From NCBI RefSeq assembly GCF_002878395.1, contig NC_061118.1, positions 85,543,840 to 85,607,839 on the forward strand: DNA of 64,000 bases, read 5' to 3'. The stretch comes from Capsicum annuum. Its lineage: Eukaryota; Streptophyta; Magnoliopsida; Solanales; Solanaceae. Every line of letters begins with the position of its first letter. Positions within the stretch are counted from its first letter, which is position 1. Shown one piece after another: positions 10,921 to 22,671 of this stretch. Both the position numbers and the translations under genes were made by a program. A model generated the notes under the pieces. It was not told where the DNA came from and made no database searches. It was given only the letters and a program-made list of their open reading frames with translations.

Positions 10921-11359
10921 TCTAAAACGTAGGAAATAAGAAATTACAAAGAAGAGGCGGTGGAAGCTGGCAGGAGAACCTCCACCGGCTTCCTACCACT
11001 CTTCTATATAATAGAAATATCAATCCTCTGTGATGGTCCCTAAATGTTCAATGAATGATGGTTTGACCAAGTAGCATTTAGTTAATATAGCTTGCTGCAA
11101 AAGCATTGATGAAAATCTTCAGAGAATGGTGCAAAACCTCTTCTTTCCATTCACCTTTTTGGTATTCTTTTTCTGCTGCTAGTTGCTCAGGACTGCTTTT
11201 GTGTTCTAGTAGTTATATAATGTTCTCTATGGCTGTCTCTTTGGGATGGTTTTACGTCCTATATTTGCTGGAAACTTGCTCTCAAAAATGCGTTCTAATG
11301 GAAGAATTGGCTTAGTTGTGAGTAAGTTGCTGATGATGTTGTAACTTCATTCTTTATAG

Positions 11360-11998
11360 GTGACAGAATGGGGAAAAATGAGTATGTGTGATGCTGAGAG
11401 AAGACTCCTTGCAAATGCATTGCTCGACATCTCCAATGAGTGGTTTGTTTTGCTTTCTGAGTCTTGCATCCCCATCTACAATTTCAACGTCATCTACAAG
11501 TACATAAGTCAGTCAAAGCATAGCTTTGTTGGTGCATTTGATGATCCCGGACCATTTGGAAGAGGTCGATATGATGAGAATATGTTACCCGAGGTTAACA
11601 TTTCTCAGTGGCGCAAAGGATCACAATGGTTTGAAATTAGTAGGAAGCTTGCTCTTTACATAGTCGAAGACACAAAATTCTACCCCAAGTTTGCGGAGTT
11701 CTGCAGGCCAGCATGTTATGTAGACGAGCACTACTTCCCAACTATGCTGACCATTCAAGCATCAAATCTCTTGGCAAACAGAAGTATAACATGGGTTGAC
11801 TGGTCCAGGGGCGGGGCACACCCTGCCACTTTTGGAATATCAGATATCACGGAAGAGTTTATGAAGAGAATGCTGGGAGAACGCAGCTGTATGTACAACG
11901 ACAGAAATACATCAGTGTGCTATCTTTTTGCAAGGAAGTTTGCTCCAAGTGCTTTGGAACCTCTGTTTCTGCTAGCACCAAAATACTTAGGTTTCTAG
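11360..11998 (+). CDS. DUF266 / Core-2/I-branching glycosyltransferase, exon 2
   Basis: The terminal exon gives residues 176-387 and ends at TAG 11996-11998. It starts directly after acceptor AG at 11358-11359 with VTEWGKMSM. It holds the rest of the Core-2/I-branching domain: DAERRLLANALLD, LLSESCIP (about residues 206-213), GRGRYDENMLP, QWRKGSQWFE, CYVDEHYFPTM, TWVDWSRGGAHP and the usual C-terminal NTSVCYLFARKFAP..LEPL...AP. All blocks expected for the plant family are present, with no stop or frameshift. Together with exon 1 this predicts a working Golgi type II membrane glycosyltransferase with a lumenal catalytic domain. The enzyme's donor and acceptor are not established for most plant members. 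Confidence 0.92.
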   Translation: MTEWGKMSMCDAERRLLANALLDISNEWFVLLSESCIPIYNFNVIYKYISQSKHSFVGAFDDPGPFGRGRYDENMLPEVNISQWRKGSQWFEISRKLALYIVEDTKFYPKFAEFCRPACYVDEHYFPTMLTIQASNLLANRSITWVDWSRGGAHPATFGISDITEEFMKRMLGERSCMYNDRNTSVCYLFARKFAPSALEPLFLLAPKYLGF

Positions 11999-12452
11999 AG
12001 TATAAACATGTAGGTTTGTTGTATCAGGTAGGTGACTTCCCCCACTTGTGAGATTACATTGGGTATCTTCTTATTGTTGTTGTCAGATTACATTTTTCTG
12101 CCACCATGTTGAGTTTGTTGTTTGAGTGTTTTGCTGGTACTTTTAGATGGTTAGCTATATGGGTCCTTCTCCATTTCTGACTTTGAAACTATACTAGACA
12201 TGTATCATGTATGTATATGCACCAGAGGTATTTTGCGTAATATGTGATTGTTCTTCCATTTCTTTGCTCACCATCTTCTATTTACTCTCCTAAGTATTGT
12301 GTTGAAAATTTTATGATAACTAGAAGAACGAACATGGAGATCATTAACACCGGGAAAATACTTGGTTAGAACTCGTTTCAATTAGTTGATTGAATGTAGT
12401 TGATAAATTTCAATTGTTGGAACTACATTTAAGTGCTAAAATTGGAAACTAA
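11999..12452 (+). other. 3' UTR and flank of the DUF266 gene
   Basis: No further coding sequence is seen. The T-rich stretch after the stop should hold the 3' UTR. No canonical AATAAA was found, which is common for plant genes, so the poly(A) site is not placed. The flank ends at the 9-bp target duplication of the composite MULE (12453-12461). Confidence 0.5.
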
Positions 12453-14944
12453 TTTTCTAAAGGGAAAAGGGTCAAATATGCTCCTAAACTTTGTGAAAAT
12501 ATTTAGATACCCCGTTAGAAGTTTAGCTCACCAATACCCTTGCTGTTTAAGTTTTGGTCTATATGTACTCCTGTTGTCAAGTTTCGGGTCATATATACTC
12601 CTGTGGTCGTTAATTGCTTTGTTGGAATTTTCCAACCCCTTTTTCTTTTTTTTTTCCTTAAAAAAATATATTTGTCACATCACTTTTTTATTGTCACATT
12701 ACATCGATAATCTGTATCTATAATCTATAATATACTATAATATATTAAAAACATGAAGATAATATATAGTAAACAAAATCTCTTTTCACCTTTTTCCTTT
12801 AATTATTATTTAATTAAATATATGAATAATTGATGTTGATAAATATTTTTTTCCTTGTATATATAAAAAAGAAGTCCCAAAATCTATGGTAAGAAAAACA
12901 AAAAGAAAAATATTTATAGGGTTTTTTCTTTTTGTACATGTGAAAAATGGATCTCAAAATTTCTTTTAATTTATTATTAAATTATTTTCATTATATTGGG
13001 TCCTAAAAAATATGAAATTTTGGTAAGAGTTTTTACTAAATTAGGAGTCATAGAATATACATGGTAAAAAGTAATTAAATTCTTGTAAAAAAAGGACTCC
13101 TTAAGTTTTTTTATTTTTTTTGTGTACGTGACATATATGAGAAAAAACTAGATGAAAAAACTAAAATATATTCATATATAAAAAAATATTAATTAGTGTC
13201 TTCTATAAAAAAACGGAAGAAGGAGGACGTGAAGGTCTAATTATTTGTGGCGGTTGTGGTGTGCAGATAGTGCTTGTTTTTTCATGGTTCTAAAGGATCT
13301 GGCAAAGGTAATACGTGATATTAACTCCCTTGGTAATACTATTCATTTTGTGTGTTGTATGTCTGAAAAATCTAACAATTGGTTCAATAGATAAAGCCTT
13401 CGTCTAACTCTTTATTTCTTAGTTAATTATATGGATTTGAAGTTTTTAAGAGAAAAAATGTGTTTGACAACTAAATTATGACATCAATAGTTGCAAAGGC
13501 ATCTCCTACACCATCGGGGCATATACACCATCCGACCTATATTTTCAGACATCAAAGTTTTGTTTTTTTGTTTCAATTTTGTCGGAATGATGTTTTGTTT
13601 GTTACGAACAAAATCATTTGTTGTCGTTACTCTTCAATTTTCTATTGAGGAGAAGAAGGGAAAAGGTCAATCTGCATCTCTATTAAATTTATGTTCAAAT
13701 ATAACTTCAACTTCAAATATTTCTTTTATCAAGTATTAGCAAAATCATATCAAGACATTTACTTAATCTTCACAATGCAAGTAAAAGTAAGCAAATATAT
13801 ACTGTTTAACTATAATTAAATAAAATATAGTGCAGGAAGTATTCTGTTTTTCTAATCAACAATAACATATCTATTGAAATGTGATTAGTGGAGTTTGAGG
13901 AGAATAGAATATACACAACTAACATTACGCTGGATTTTTCTAATATAAAGAGGCTATTTTTGATAGACCATTGGAGGAGTCAAATAACTTTTAGTCTCTA
14001 TGAATCTCTATCAATCAACAATGAATTTAAATATTTTTGAACAACGACTTAAATTATATATGTAATTCGCAATACTTCAATTAGAAAGACTAAGTACTCT
14101 TCTGTTTTCTAGCTATATCTTTTGGAAGTGCAAAGGAACATCAAAGCTATATCTTTTGGAAGTGCAAGGAAACATCAAAGTATGCCCATCGCGAGTGCCT
14201 TGATTACTGGCATGTTGTCAAGGTATTTTTTTAGCCTTTTAAATCAACTCTTTTCAAGAAAGTTTTGACCTTTTACGACCTTTTGTTTCTTGTGTTTCCT
14301 TTATCACATTATTTGCTATGTCTTATTTTCTATACCTCTGTATTGTCTCTCAAATGTCGGGTTATGTATTGCTTGAGCCGTGGGTCTTTCTAAGGCCTCA
14401 AAAATTCGTTGAGTATGTTGTTGTTTGTGTTTGTAAGAATTATTTAGCTTATCAATGAGCCCTGGATTTCAATCAAGCTGCGTTACTGGAACACAACAAC
14501 CCTCTCCAACTATCACAGAATGTATTAATATAGAAGACGAGGTTAGGATCAAAATTTAATTATGATTTGAGGCAAGTTTTCTAAAATCTTAACCTACACT
14601 TCATATCTTACAAGAATCCTCATCGTTGTATTTTTTGCTCGAGCCAAATCCATTTTCACCCATCTTGAAGCAGTAGCAAAATTGGACGGCAATGAAAAAT
14701 CGCGCCCTTGTGTGAGAACAATGAGACATTCTTGTCTCTCCACTCATAATGTTGGTTGATGTTGTTACCTTTGGATTATGTATGTTTTTTATTAGCATCT
14801 GATAGGTTTACTCCCTTCCTAACCTCTTCCTTCTCTGATCTCTTATATCAAATTTTTGGGTTTCAGTCACATGTTCAATGAGAAACAAAGAAACTTGGTT
14901 TGAAAAAAATCAAATACAATCTAAGAAGAGAGACAACATTATAA

Positions 14945-15336
14945 AATTTTGGGACATAACGTAGCATTATGTAAAAAAAGAGCAGTCCGGTGCACTAACG
15001 TAGCATTATGTAGAGTTTGGAAAAAGAAAAAAGAGAAGGGAGAGGAACATAGAGAATATATGCAAGAGACTAAAGCTAATGATCAAATTTTCAAGAAGAC
15101 ATCTGACGATGTCAATGAGGAAACTAAAGGACAATAAAAATCAAATGGACATAAGGCTACTTCCAGTAATGCTGGTAGCACTGTTGAACTCAACAATACT
15201 ACGGAACATGAGTATAATGTCATCCTCAAGAGCATGGTGAAAGGGACCAAGAGCAAAAAGAAAGTTGCTAATGAGGCTAAGGGAGGACTTGACGAAGGTT
15301 TGGACCGGCTTGGTGAGACTTCAGTGGCTAGATAAT
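14945..15336 (+). pseudogene. LINE-type ORF1 remnant (zinc-knuckle to C-terminus)
   Basis: One frame runs from about 14949 to a TAG near 15332 with a single TAA at 15135-15137. It begins with GHNVALCKKR, which resembles the second half of a CCHC knuckle (the two leading Cys are not visible). A lysine/glutamate-rich segment (WKKKKEKGEEHREYMQ) follows, then a hydrophilic tail. This is how plant LINE ORF1 proteins usually end. It lies inside the first Helitron, so it may be captured or an older insertion. Assignment rests on composition and one motif, so it is tentative. Confidence 0.4.
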
Positions 15337-15756
15337 GGATTCACACAGTAATGGAGCAAAGTAGTGTGATGTTTATCAGTGTAATGCCATAGCTTACAAC
15401 TAGAGATTGTAATTTTTTTAGCAATTTTATTGTCTAATGTGTAGATTAATGACCTCATCAAAAGTACTCTTTTGAAAGAACTTTTAAAAATAAGCTTATT
15501 TACTTTTTTGAAAAACACTTTTGAGAAAATACACTTGAAACACTTTTTGAAAATTTGGCGAAACACTAATTGCTCCTATAAGCCAATTCACCCTTACATT
15601 TAAGTCAGTGTCATTAAAATAAGTCATCTACATAACTGGACATGAACAATTTGTGTAACCTTCATTTACAGATCCTTCTGTCTTCATCTCCAACTCTAAG
15701 AAAGTAGTGTTCCATCATCTATGTTTTATGTATCAAAAACCGACATACATCAATAT

Positions 15757-15804
15757 ATGTGTATGTATATATGTGTGTGTGTGTGTATATATACACACAC
15801 ACAT
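15757..15804. repeat. Inverted GT/TA/AC compound microsatellite
   Basis: A (GT)n run, a TATATA centre and an (AC)n run form a long near-perfect palindrome (core about 15771-15803) inside Helitron 1. Confidence 0.8.
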
Positions 15805-18559
15805 TATAACTGTATGTAAAAGATTTTAGATTCAGGAGTTTGTATGTATATTTGTTTTTGGCAAAAATCAAAACTGTCTTATTTTGAAAAAAAAATTGTA
15901 CCTAAGAACTCATAGACCAAAATCAAATCCTTCTTCATTCGAGAATGTGTTTCTATAAAAAAGTTACTTTATTTGTACCTATGGTGATTAAATTGTTACA
16001 ATTTATTTTTAAATATCGTTGGGAGGCTTTACTTTAGAATGGGTGAAAAAAATGGAAAGTTCAGAACATGAAAATATATCTGATATCAATACGGACTACC
16101 TATTTCAATTGTTGTGCTTCCTGAACTTGCATACCTGTCTGTTCTTCAACACAAATTTGTACATCTCTACTTCTTAAGGTACTTAAATGATTACTTCAAT
16201 TTGAAACATATGATTTGTTTGCTTCAACATCATTGTTGAATATAAGGAAACAAAATTAATTAATTTATCGACTCACGTTGGAATGAAGGGAAAGCTTAAA
16301 TACTACGAAAAAAAGGCAATTGTTGAGCAAATGATATTGGCTGAAGTTCAATTTAAATGTGCATGCATCGATAAGTTTGATACTATTTTGCCTGTTTAGT
16401 ATATCTTGTTCACTATGAAGATTATCTATTTTATATTCTACTATAGTGTAAAAGATCTGTGTCACAAATGACCAAAATGCAAACTCTTGTAAAGAAATAC
16501 TTATTTCTTTCATATAATAACTGGCATTTTGGTCATACTTGATGATGAAAACTAACATATAGTCCCTTCAACATGCATAAATTCATATACTACAATTTTT
16601 GGATAATTTTGATAAATTTCAATAGTTTATTACCTAATAACATAAAATCCCGACTGTTTTCATATTTACATGAAGTGAAATTTTGATTTTTCATTTATTT
16701 TTTCAATATATAGCTAAGACTCACGATACATCACCATTTGATATGAGTCTATGCATAGAGATACATTCAAATACATAAGTTTTATGTAGCAATAGCATAA
16801 AAAACATTCCGATAGTTGATTTTTATAGATTTTCAACCAAATACATCTTCCTTATGTATCTGAAACCTAATATTCAATAAGATATATAGATTTTGAATAT
16901 TTGGTGAAGGATCACATGATATATCTTCTTGTCTTTTTCTGTTAGATACATCTTTTTTATGTATCTCCAAACTCTCTTAACAAACACATCATTCTTATCT
17001 ATCTTTATTAACATCATCATCTTCAACTTCCATTGACGAATCTCCGAACTACAAAATTCCTCATGACTTGAACTATCCTGTATACTGTCGTGGATTCAAA
17101 ATGTGATGCTGGAGAATGTCGTGGATTCGAGATCTGATGATAAAAATTCGAGATCTGATTCTAGGCTTTCATCACATCTTCAACATCAATTGACGAATCT
17201 CTCAACTTCTTCTGTTTGTACTTTTTTTAACTGATCCTATGATGTATTTTTATTCTGATACATATTTGACAGTGAATTTTTGATGAGTTTAATGAAGCTT
17301 CATAAAAAATTAGTCGGAGCAATCGAGATAGTATGACACTGAGACATCAGCTAGATGATGATGATATGGTGGTGTTGGGTTTGTTTCAATTTAATTTTTA
17401 ATGAAGTTGGGAGAGTAGAAATTGGGTTCAACGGTGATGAAGGGACGATGATAGAGATGTTTTGCGGGTGGGTGCGGCCGTCTGGAAGGATGTAATTTTC
17501 TGGTCGGCGATAGAAGCGTTTCAGCCGCACTTTTAGGTGAGTAACATTATGTAATAATCTTTTTGGAGAGAAAAAGTGAAAGTTGGAATTTCTGTAATTA
17601 CTCTATAGAAGTGAGATTTTAAGTAATATTAGTAACTTAAGGTGTAGTTTTAAATAATTTTTTCATAACTTTTTCTCAACAAGTCTCAATTAGCAAATAA
17701 AATGACCCATGACAAATTGATCCAATAGCATAAAGTATTCTCATTTGTTATAAGTCCATCACATAATCTGATAACAATGAGAACTACCCTTTAAATCATC
17801 TTTCAAACAGATCAAACAATTAAGCTCGATATAACAAGAATGCATATCAAACAAGAAATAGTACCATATAATTAATTAACTCCAATCACATCAAATTATT
17901 GGGTGACTGCTTATCAACTCCATATATCAAAGTATGCTCGACATAAATAGAGATCAAATATATCACAGGGAGATCTAGTTACATTCTTAAATTATGAAAA
18001 AAGTTTAGAAAAAAAAATCAATAGAATACTTCAAAATTATACTCATAATCCTAATAAATAAAATCACTTCTATTTATTTATTTTGTGATTTAATAAAAAA
18101 AAGTGTGTCATATAATTGAAATAATGAAAATAAAACACTATAGGTTCCTCTTTAATTAACTACACATTTTTACCTTCAAAATTTTACGTTACCTTTTTTA
18201 ACATTTTGTAGTTAATAAAATAACGTACACAAACTATTTTTATATACATTTATTCTTAATTAATGTTTGATATACGTGCAACACACGTATCCTAAACTAG
18301 TATAATTAAATTCACCCCTTCTTGTTCACATTAAAAGTCCGTCAAATGCTCTCATCTCCCTCACAATTTCTTTGAATTTTCTCTAATTTTTCAAAATCCC
18401 TTTATTGTATTTTTAGATTCTTGCATAACCGCTCCTCTCATACATACATATAAAAAATATTCTCTTAATTGACAACTTGCTTTTGCTGTCGCTATGTGAA
18501 CTGCCCCTTTTACACTTCTATACCCCAATTTTTCACTTGGGTTTTCCTTATTCTTCTTA

Positions 18560-21500
18560 CTAGTATAATTATTCACACTTCGCGTGATTATAAAAATATA
18601 ATTGAATGTTGATCTTATTATTTTAATAAAAAGAAAATTATTAGGTCATCTTTTTATAAATTCTTAAAATGCTATATATAGAACTCTCTAACATAAAAAC
18701 TTTATGAGAAACATTCCAAATTAAATATAAAACAATTCGTTTAAGTTTATATGTAAAGTTATATAAAGAAAATAAAAAATGAAATATCCAAGAAAAAGAC
18801 ATCAATTGACGGGGTAAAAATATGAGGGATACACATTTGAAATATTGTTTCACTTAATATATTGTGTTTTAGAAATAATTGTTAACGATAAGATAGAATT
18901 TATTTTTATTTTCATTTCAATAAAAAACATTAAAAAAATAAAAGGAAAAAATAAATAACTCATAAAACTTAAAAAATATCTAATAATCCTCTAAATTTTC
19001 CATAAAAGTTTTAAAATTATCTGTTTTTTTGTTTTCAGTTCTTTTTACCATTTAAAATTATGCGCCACCGGACACTGCCTATATAAATTCAAAAAGGCTT
19101 CAATGTTGGCACCATTTCACTAATATTGCAAAATTAAGTTCTTTAAAAGCAAGAATATGAATCTTTAGCAATGAAATAAGATAAAAAGGTAAAAAATAAA
19201 ATAAAATTAAGAATAATCATGTAAGATATTTTCTCTTACAACATAAAATGTAAATGTATTAACTGGTAAAAATAAATTTTTTTGTTTGATAAGAAAAACA
19301 ACTTTAACATAAATTATTTATTTCAATCAAAGAAAATTAGTTATATCTATAAAAAAAATTAATAAAAACATATATATATATATATTGAGTTAAACTTTAC
19401 TAAATTAAAGTTATGGATTTTACAAAAAAAAAGACTTCATAAACGTGTACGAAGTTAAATACTTTGTGTGCACAATTTTGATCAAACGAAAAAAATAATA
19501 AAATTAATATATAAATACTAGCGGACGATTTTGGATCTTTATGGATGTCATTATAAGGTTGATGTGCTCTAAAATAGTTTCTGTAATAATTTAAAAAATG
19601 TAAAATATTAATGCTAAAGTTGATCCATAAGGTTGTTTAACTTTTGGATCTGTTTTCCTCTTTTCATATCATACATCACTTGCGTTGGAAAAAAAAGTTT
19701 AAAACTCCAAAAGCATAACTTGAAAAGATGTCACTCATCATTTCAATCGATCATTCTCCAATAAAAAAAATTATTTATCCACTAATACTGGCAATTTTTT
19801 TTTATCTTTGTGGGTGTTACTATAAGCTTGATGTGCTCTAAAATAGTCCCGCCAATAATTTTAAAAATATAACATATCAATGCTAAGAACATTAAAATTT
19901 GATCTATAGAATATAAGTCTTTGTTCTGTTTTCATCTCTTTCCATATAATACACCACATGCTTCCACCACACAAAAAGGAAGTTTCAAACCATTCGAAAG
20001 CACAACTAAAGTCACTCACCATTTCAATCGATCATTCTTTAACTTATCTATTCCTTTAATTGAGCAACCTTGTCCTTTCTATGAATGTGCTCTTGCTATG
20101 GACTTACCTTCTTGCACCTGTGATAATATAATTAGAATCACTGCACTGGTATATGAAAGTGTCGCTTGAATGTATTGGATTGAGGAACCCTGCAGTATAA
20201 AAGCAACAGTTTCTAATATATAGGATGTAATTTACTACTTAGTGTTCTTTGTAACTCGCCATTATCATTTTTCTGAGTTGTTGGACTGTCTAGATCTGGG
20301 TTGCATAGATGCTCATTCCACAGTCCATTAACTCTAGATTAGGCAATTGAGCTGCAGCAAATTATATGCCACCTATAAGAAAAACCAACAAGAAAGAAAA
20401 TAATTTTGTGACCCTGCCAAAAATTTTGTATTAGCATATGCAAAAACATTCTATCAGTCTGTACAAGCACATGTATTTTGAACCCTACACTTACCTTCTT
20501 CTTGAGCAGCTTATAAAGTGTGTGCTTTCTCCTGCCCTTTGCCTCTTCGAGTCCAGCAGCAAAATTAGTTTAGTAAATATAGACCCACCAATAAAAAATC
20601 AAGAGTATTCTTCTAGTAACCGAGTTAGGAAAAATATCCCAACACTTACAGGATTCAAGATAACTACGTATATTAATGGCTACCAAAATAATTTTCAATC
20701 AAATAAGTTTGCAATTGAACTGGACAAACTCTTGCAACACACATAAACAAGCCAAAGGCACTATGTTGGTTAACACAAATATTATCCAAACATTTTAAAG
20801 AAATTACTTTAGAAATCTAGAGACTACACCATTATCAAGACCTTGAGAAAGTTTTGGAAGCAAGCATAACGAATAAGCAACAAAATATCAAGCATGGCGT
20901 CGACCGTCAATAGTAATTGCCAGAAGTAACAAATTTATACATGTTGTCTGTAATTCTAAACTTACAGTTTCAAGGACGGAACACAAGAATTCCCTGAGAT
21001 AAAAAAATTAGAATCGGGATCAAACGGAACGTCTAATTTGAAATGATTAGAAAAAATGGATGCAAGAACAATATAACTACAACATAAGCAAGTGCGCTGA
21101 AGATCAAATCTATCTTTACTTATAATATTGTCATAACTGCAAGCGAAAAAAATACAAGGCATCTCTCCGCAGTGCAAGCCCGAGTCCATATTAAGGGTAG
21201 ATTTTGAGGTATGTTTAGCAAGTAAATGATTCCAACAACTAATCCTAAACTTTGTGAATATCAAACATGGAAAGGAAAAAGGAAAATAGACACTGTAGAA
21301 TTCATCCATAATGGAGTCTAATCTATATTTGCAATGACAAATTCTATACATTCATCTCTGATGGTAGCAATTTCCTCTTCATTATTCCTGTCTTGCTTTT
21401 TAGCATCATCTTTATAAATATTTATCGTAGCAATTCAGGAGACAGAATTTACCAGATCAATAGGGGAAATGAAACGTTCAATAGGCTTGCTGGACGTACA

Positions 21501-22094
21501 GTGAAGATTTGAATATTTTTACCTATCAGACGATTCATCAAACACCTTCACATTCTGATTGTTCACCATAATATTGCGATGAGTTCGTTATGTTGCTCAT
21601 ATGAATGAACTTGTGTTGCCTCAGAAGAGTATATTTCATTCATTGTTGTTTTAAATTTCAGTGATTCTACTGAAATATACTGCAGACCATCTTCCCTGTC
21701 TGATGCATGATTTCCTTAGAAGCACAACTCAAACAACAAAGAATAACTATAATATTCATTTATAGATTCCTATGAGCTGTTGAATTTAAATCAGCAAAGT
21801 AAATCTGAAATAACGTTTTTAAATTTACAATAATAAAGACAATCATAATGATAATAAACATTGAGAGATTATGTGCCAAACATTTGATAACTATCATAGA
21901 TATTGACTCTTTATTTTCCTTTCATTTGTTATAATTCTTTATTGTCTTCACATTGAGCATTTAAATATAGTTTCATTAGAAGAAATAGTTGAAAAAAATT
22001 AAAAAAAAAAAGAGAAAAAAGATAAATGGGAATGAAGATCATTGAGAGGTGACACATCAACAATCTCCAATGTCTCCTTTATTATATATATAGA
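18560..22094 (-). mobile_element. Non-autonomous Helitron, 3.5 kb (minus strand)
   Basis: On the minus strand it starts TCTATATATATAATAAAGG (from 22094) after host A, and ends CTAG (18563-18560) before host T. A hairpin (CACGC-gaa-GTGTG, one G-T wobble) lies 10 nt before CTAG. It sits inside the non-palindromic part of the 12462-22662 MITE. No Rep/helicase frame is seen. Open frames at 20438-20746 (plus) and 20962-21351 (minus) have no family I recognise; they may be captured gene pieces. A direct duplication of about 260 bp is inside (19515-20055). Confidence 0.75.
19515..20055. repeat. Direct duplication (~260-270 bp) inside Helitron 2
   Basis: Two copies follow each other (about 19515-19785 and 19786-20055). 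Shared anchors in order are TTGATGTGCTCTAAAATAGT, ATCTGTTTTC/TTCTGTTTTC, CATATAATACA-like sequence, and CATTTCAATCGATCATTCT. The copies differ by many substitutions and small indels, so the duplication is old. Confidence 0.75.
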
Positions 22095-22671
22095 TTCTTG
22101 ATGTTAGAATTGCCAGTAGTGCAAAAGATGGAGCCGGTTGATACGATACTAAAATATTTTGTAGTTGGTAAATACTTTAATTCTTGATTTTCGTCGCAAT
22201 TGTGCATTGAGTTTTTATGGGGTGTTCTTGAATTTTTTCATTTTTTACTTGATGATTCTTGGGGTTATGCGAGAATCGAATAACATAACAAAGGAATTTT
22301 GGCAAATTAGAGAAAATCCAAAGTGATTGTGAGATAGATGAGAGCATTTGACGGATGATTGATGTGTAGAAGAAGGGGTGAGTTTAATTATATGTGATGT
22401 GACAATTAAAAAGTGACGTAAAAAATATGATTTCTTAAAAAAATGGGATGGGGGTTTAAAATTTTTTAGCAAAGTAAATAACGGCAACAGAGGTATATAT
22501 AGCCCAAAACTTGACAATAGAGGTATATATGACCCAAAACTTAGCAACAGGGGTATTATGACCCAAGACTTGGACGACAGAAACATTAGTGAGATAAAAT
22601 TTTAATAAAGGATATATCGTAACATTTTTGCTAAATTTATGGGCATATTTGACCCTTTTCCCATTTCTAAA

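Larger units (their letters stand above)
8920..11015 (-). mobile_element. Non-autonomous Helitron (minus strand)
   Basis: Read on the minus strand, the 3' end has a perfect 6-bp hairpin (CCGTGC-AA-GCACGG, 8934-8947), then 10 nt, then CTAG (8923-8920) followed by T, the canonical CTRR|T terminus. The likely 5' end is TCTATTATATAGAAGAG (minus strand, from 11015), which resembles the start of the second Helitron in this window. The base before it is T, not A, so the 5' end is less certain. No Rep/helicase frame is present. The interior holds a tandem repeat array interrupted by a Mutator-type MITE. Confidence 0.6.
3983..11359 (+). other. 7.4-kb intron of the DUF266 gene
   Basis: Donor GTATGT at 3983-3988 and acceptor TTCTTTATAG ending at 11359 flank the two coding exons, both in phase 0. 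This position matches a conserved intron site of the family (after the IPS(Q/K) motif, before VxWG). Nearly half of the intron is recognisable mobile DNA: MITEs at 4322-4767, 5463-6926, 6237-6870 and 8120-8532, SINE-derived sequence at 5289-5457 and 8650-8840, and a Helitron at 8920-11015. The remaining sequence (3989-4321, 4768-5288, 6927-8119, 11016-11359) shows no other gene. Confidence 0.85.
12704..18300 (+). mobile_element. Non-autonomous Helitron, 5.6 kb
   Basis: It starts TCGATAATC after host A (12703) and ends CTAG (18297-18300) before host T (18301). Six bases before CTAG is a perfect 7-bp hairpin (ATACGTG-caaca-CACGTAT, 18272-18290). The target is confirmed internally: CACATTACA to the left and TATAATTAAATTC to the right join to a sequence whose uninterrupted relative lies in inverted orientation near 22385-22405 in the opposite MITE arm. 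There is no Rep/helicase open frame. Visible content is a LINE-type ORF1 remnant (14945-15336), a compound microsatellite (15757-15804) and, at 14110-14180, a direct repeat of a stretch of about 40 bp. The rest is AT-rich with no gene recognised. Confidence 0.88.
12462..22662. mobile_element. Mutator-type MITE expanded to 10.2 kb by two Helitrons
   Basis: The ends are GGGAAAAGGGTCAAATATG on the left and its complement on the right (GCATATTTGACCCTTTTCCC). Flanks TTTTCTAAA (12453-12461) and ATTTCTAAA (22663-22671) match at 8 of 9 positions, a Mutator-type 9-bp target duplication. The inverted repeat continues inward in pieces: 12462-12703 and 18301 to about 18445 on the left arm, mirrored by about 22255-22662 on the right. 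Removing Helitrons 12704-18300 and 18560-22094 leaves about 1,069 bp, a normal MITE size. No transposase is present. Confidence 0.85.

Noticed and set aside
12433..12723. 96-codon plus-strand frame crossing the MITE end
   Set aside because: It spans the MITE boundary and the Helitron insertion point, so it cannot be a conserved gene.
16265..16558. 97-codon minus-strand frame
   Set aside because: Within Helitron 1, AT-rich, no domain; no splice or start context that supports a gene.
20438..21351. Open frames of 102 (plus) and 129 (minus) codons in Helitron 2
   Set aside because: No family, signal or repeat recognised; possible captured exons but not supportable as genes.
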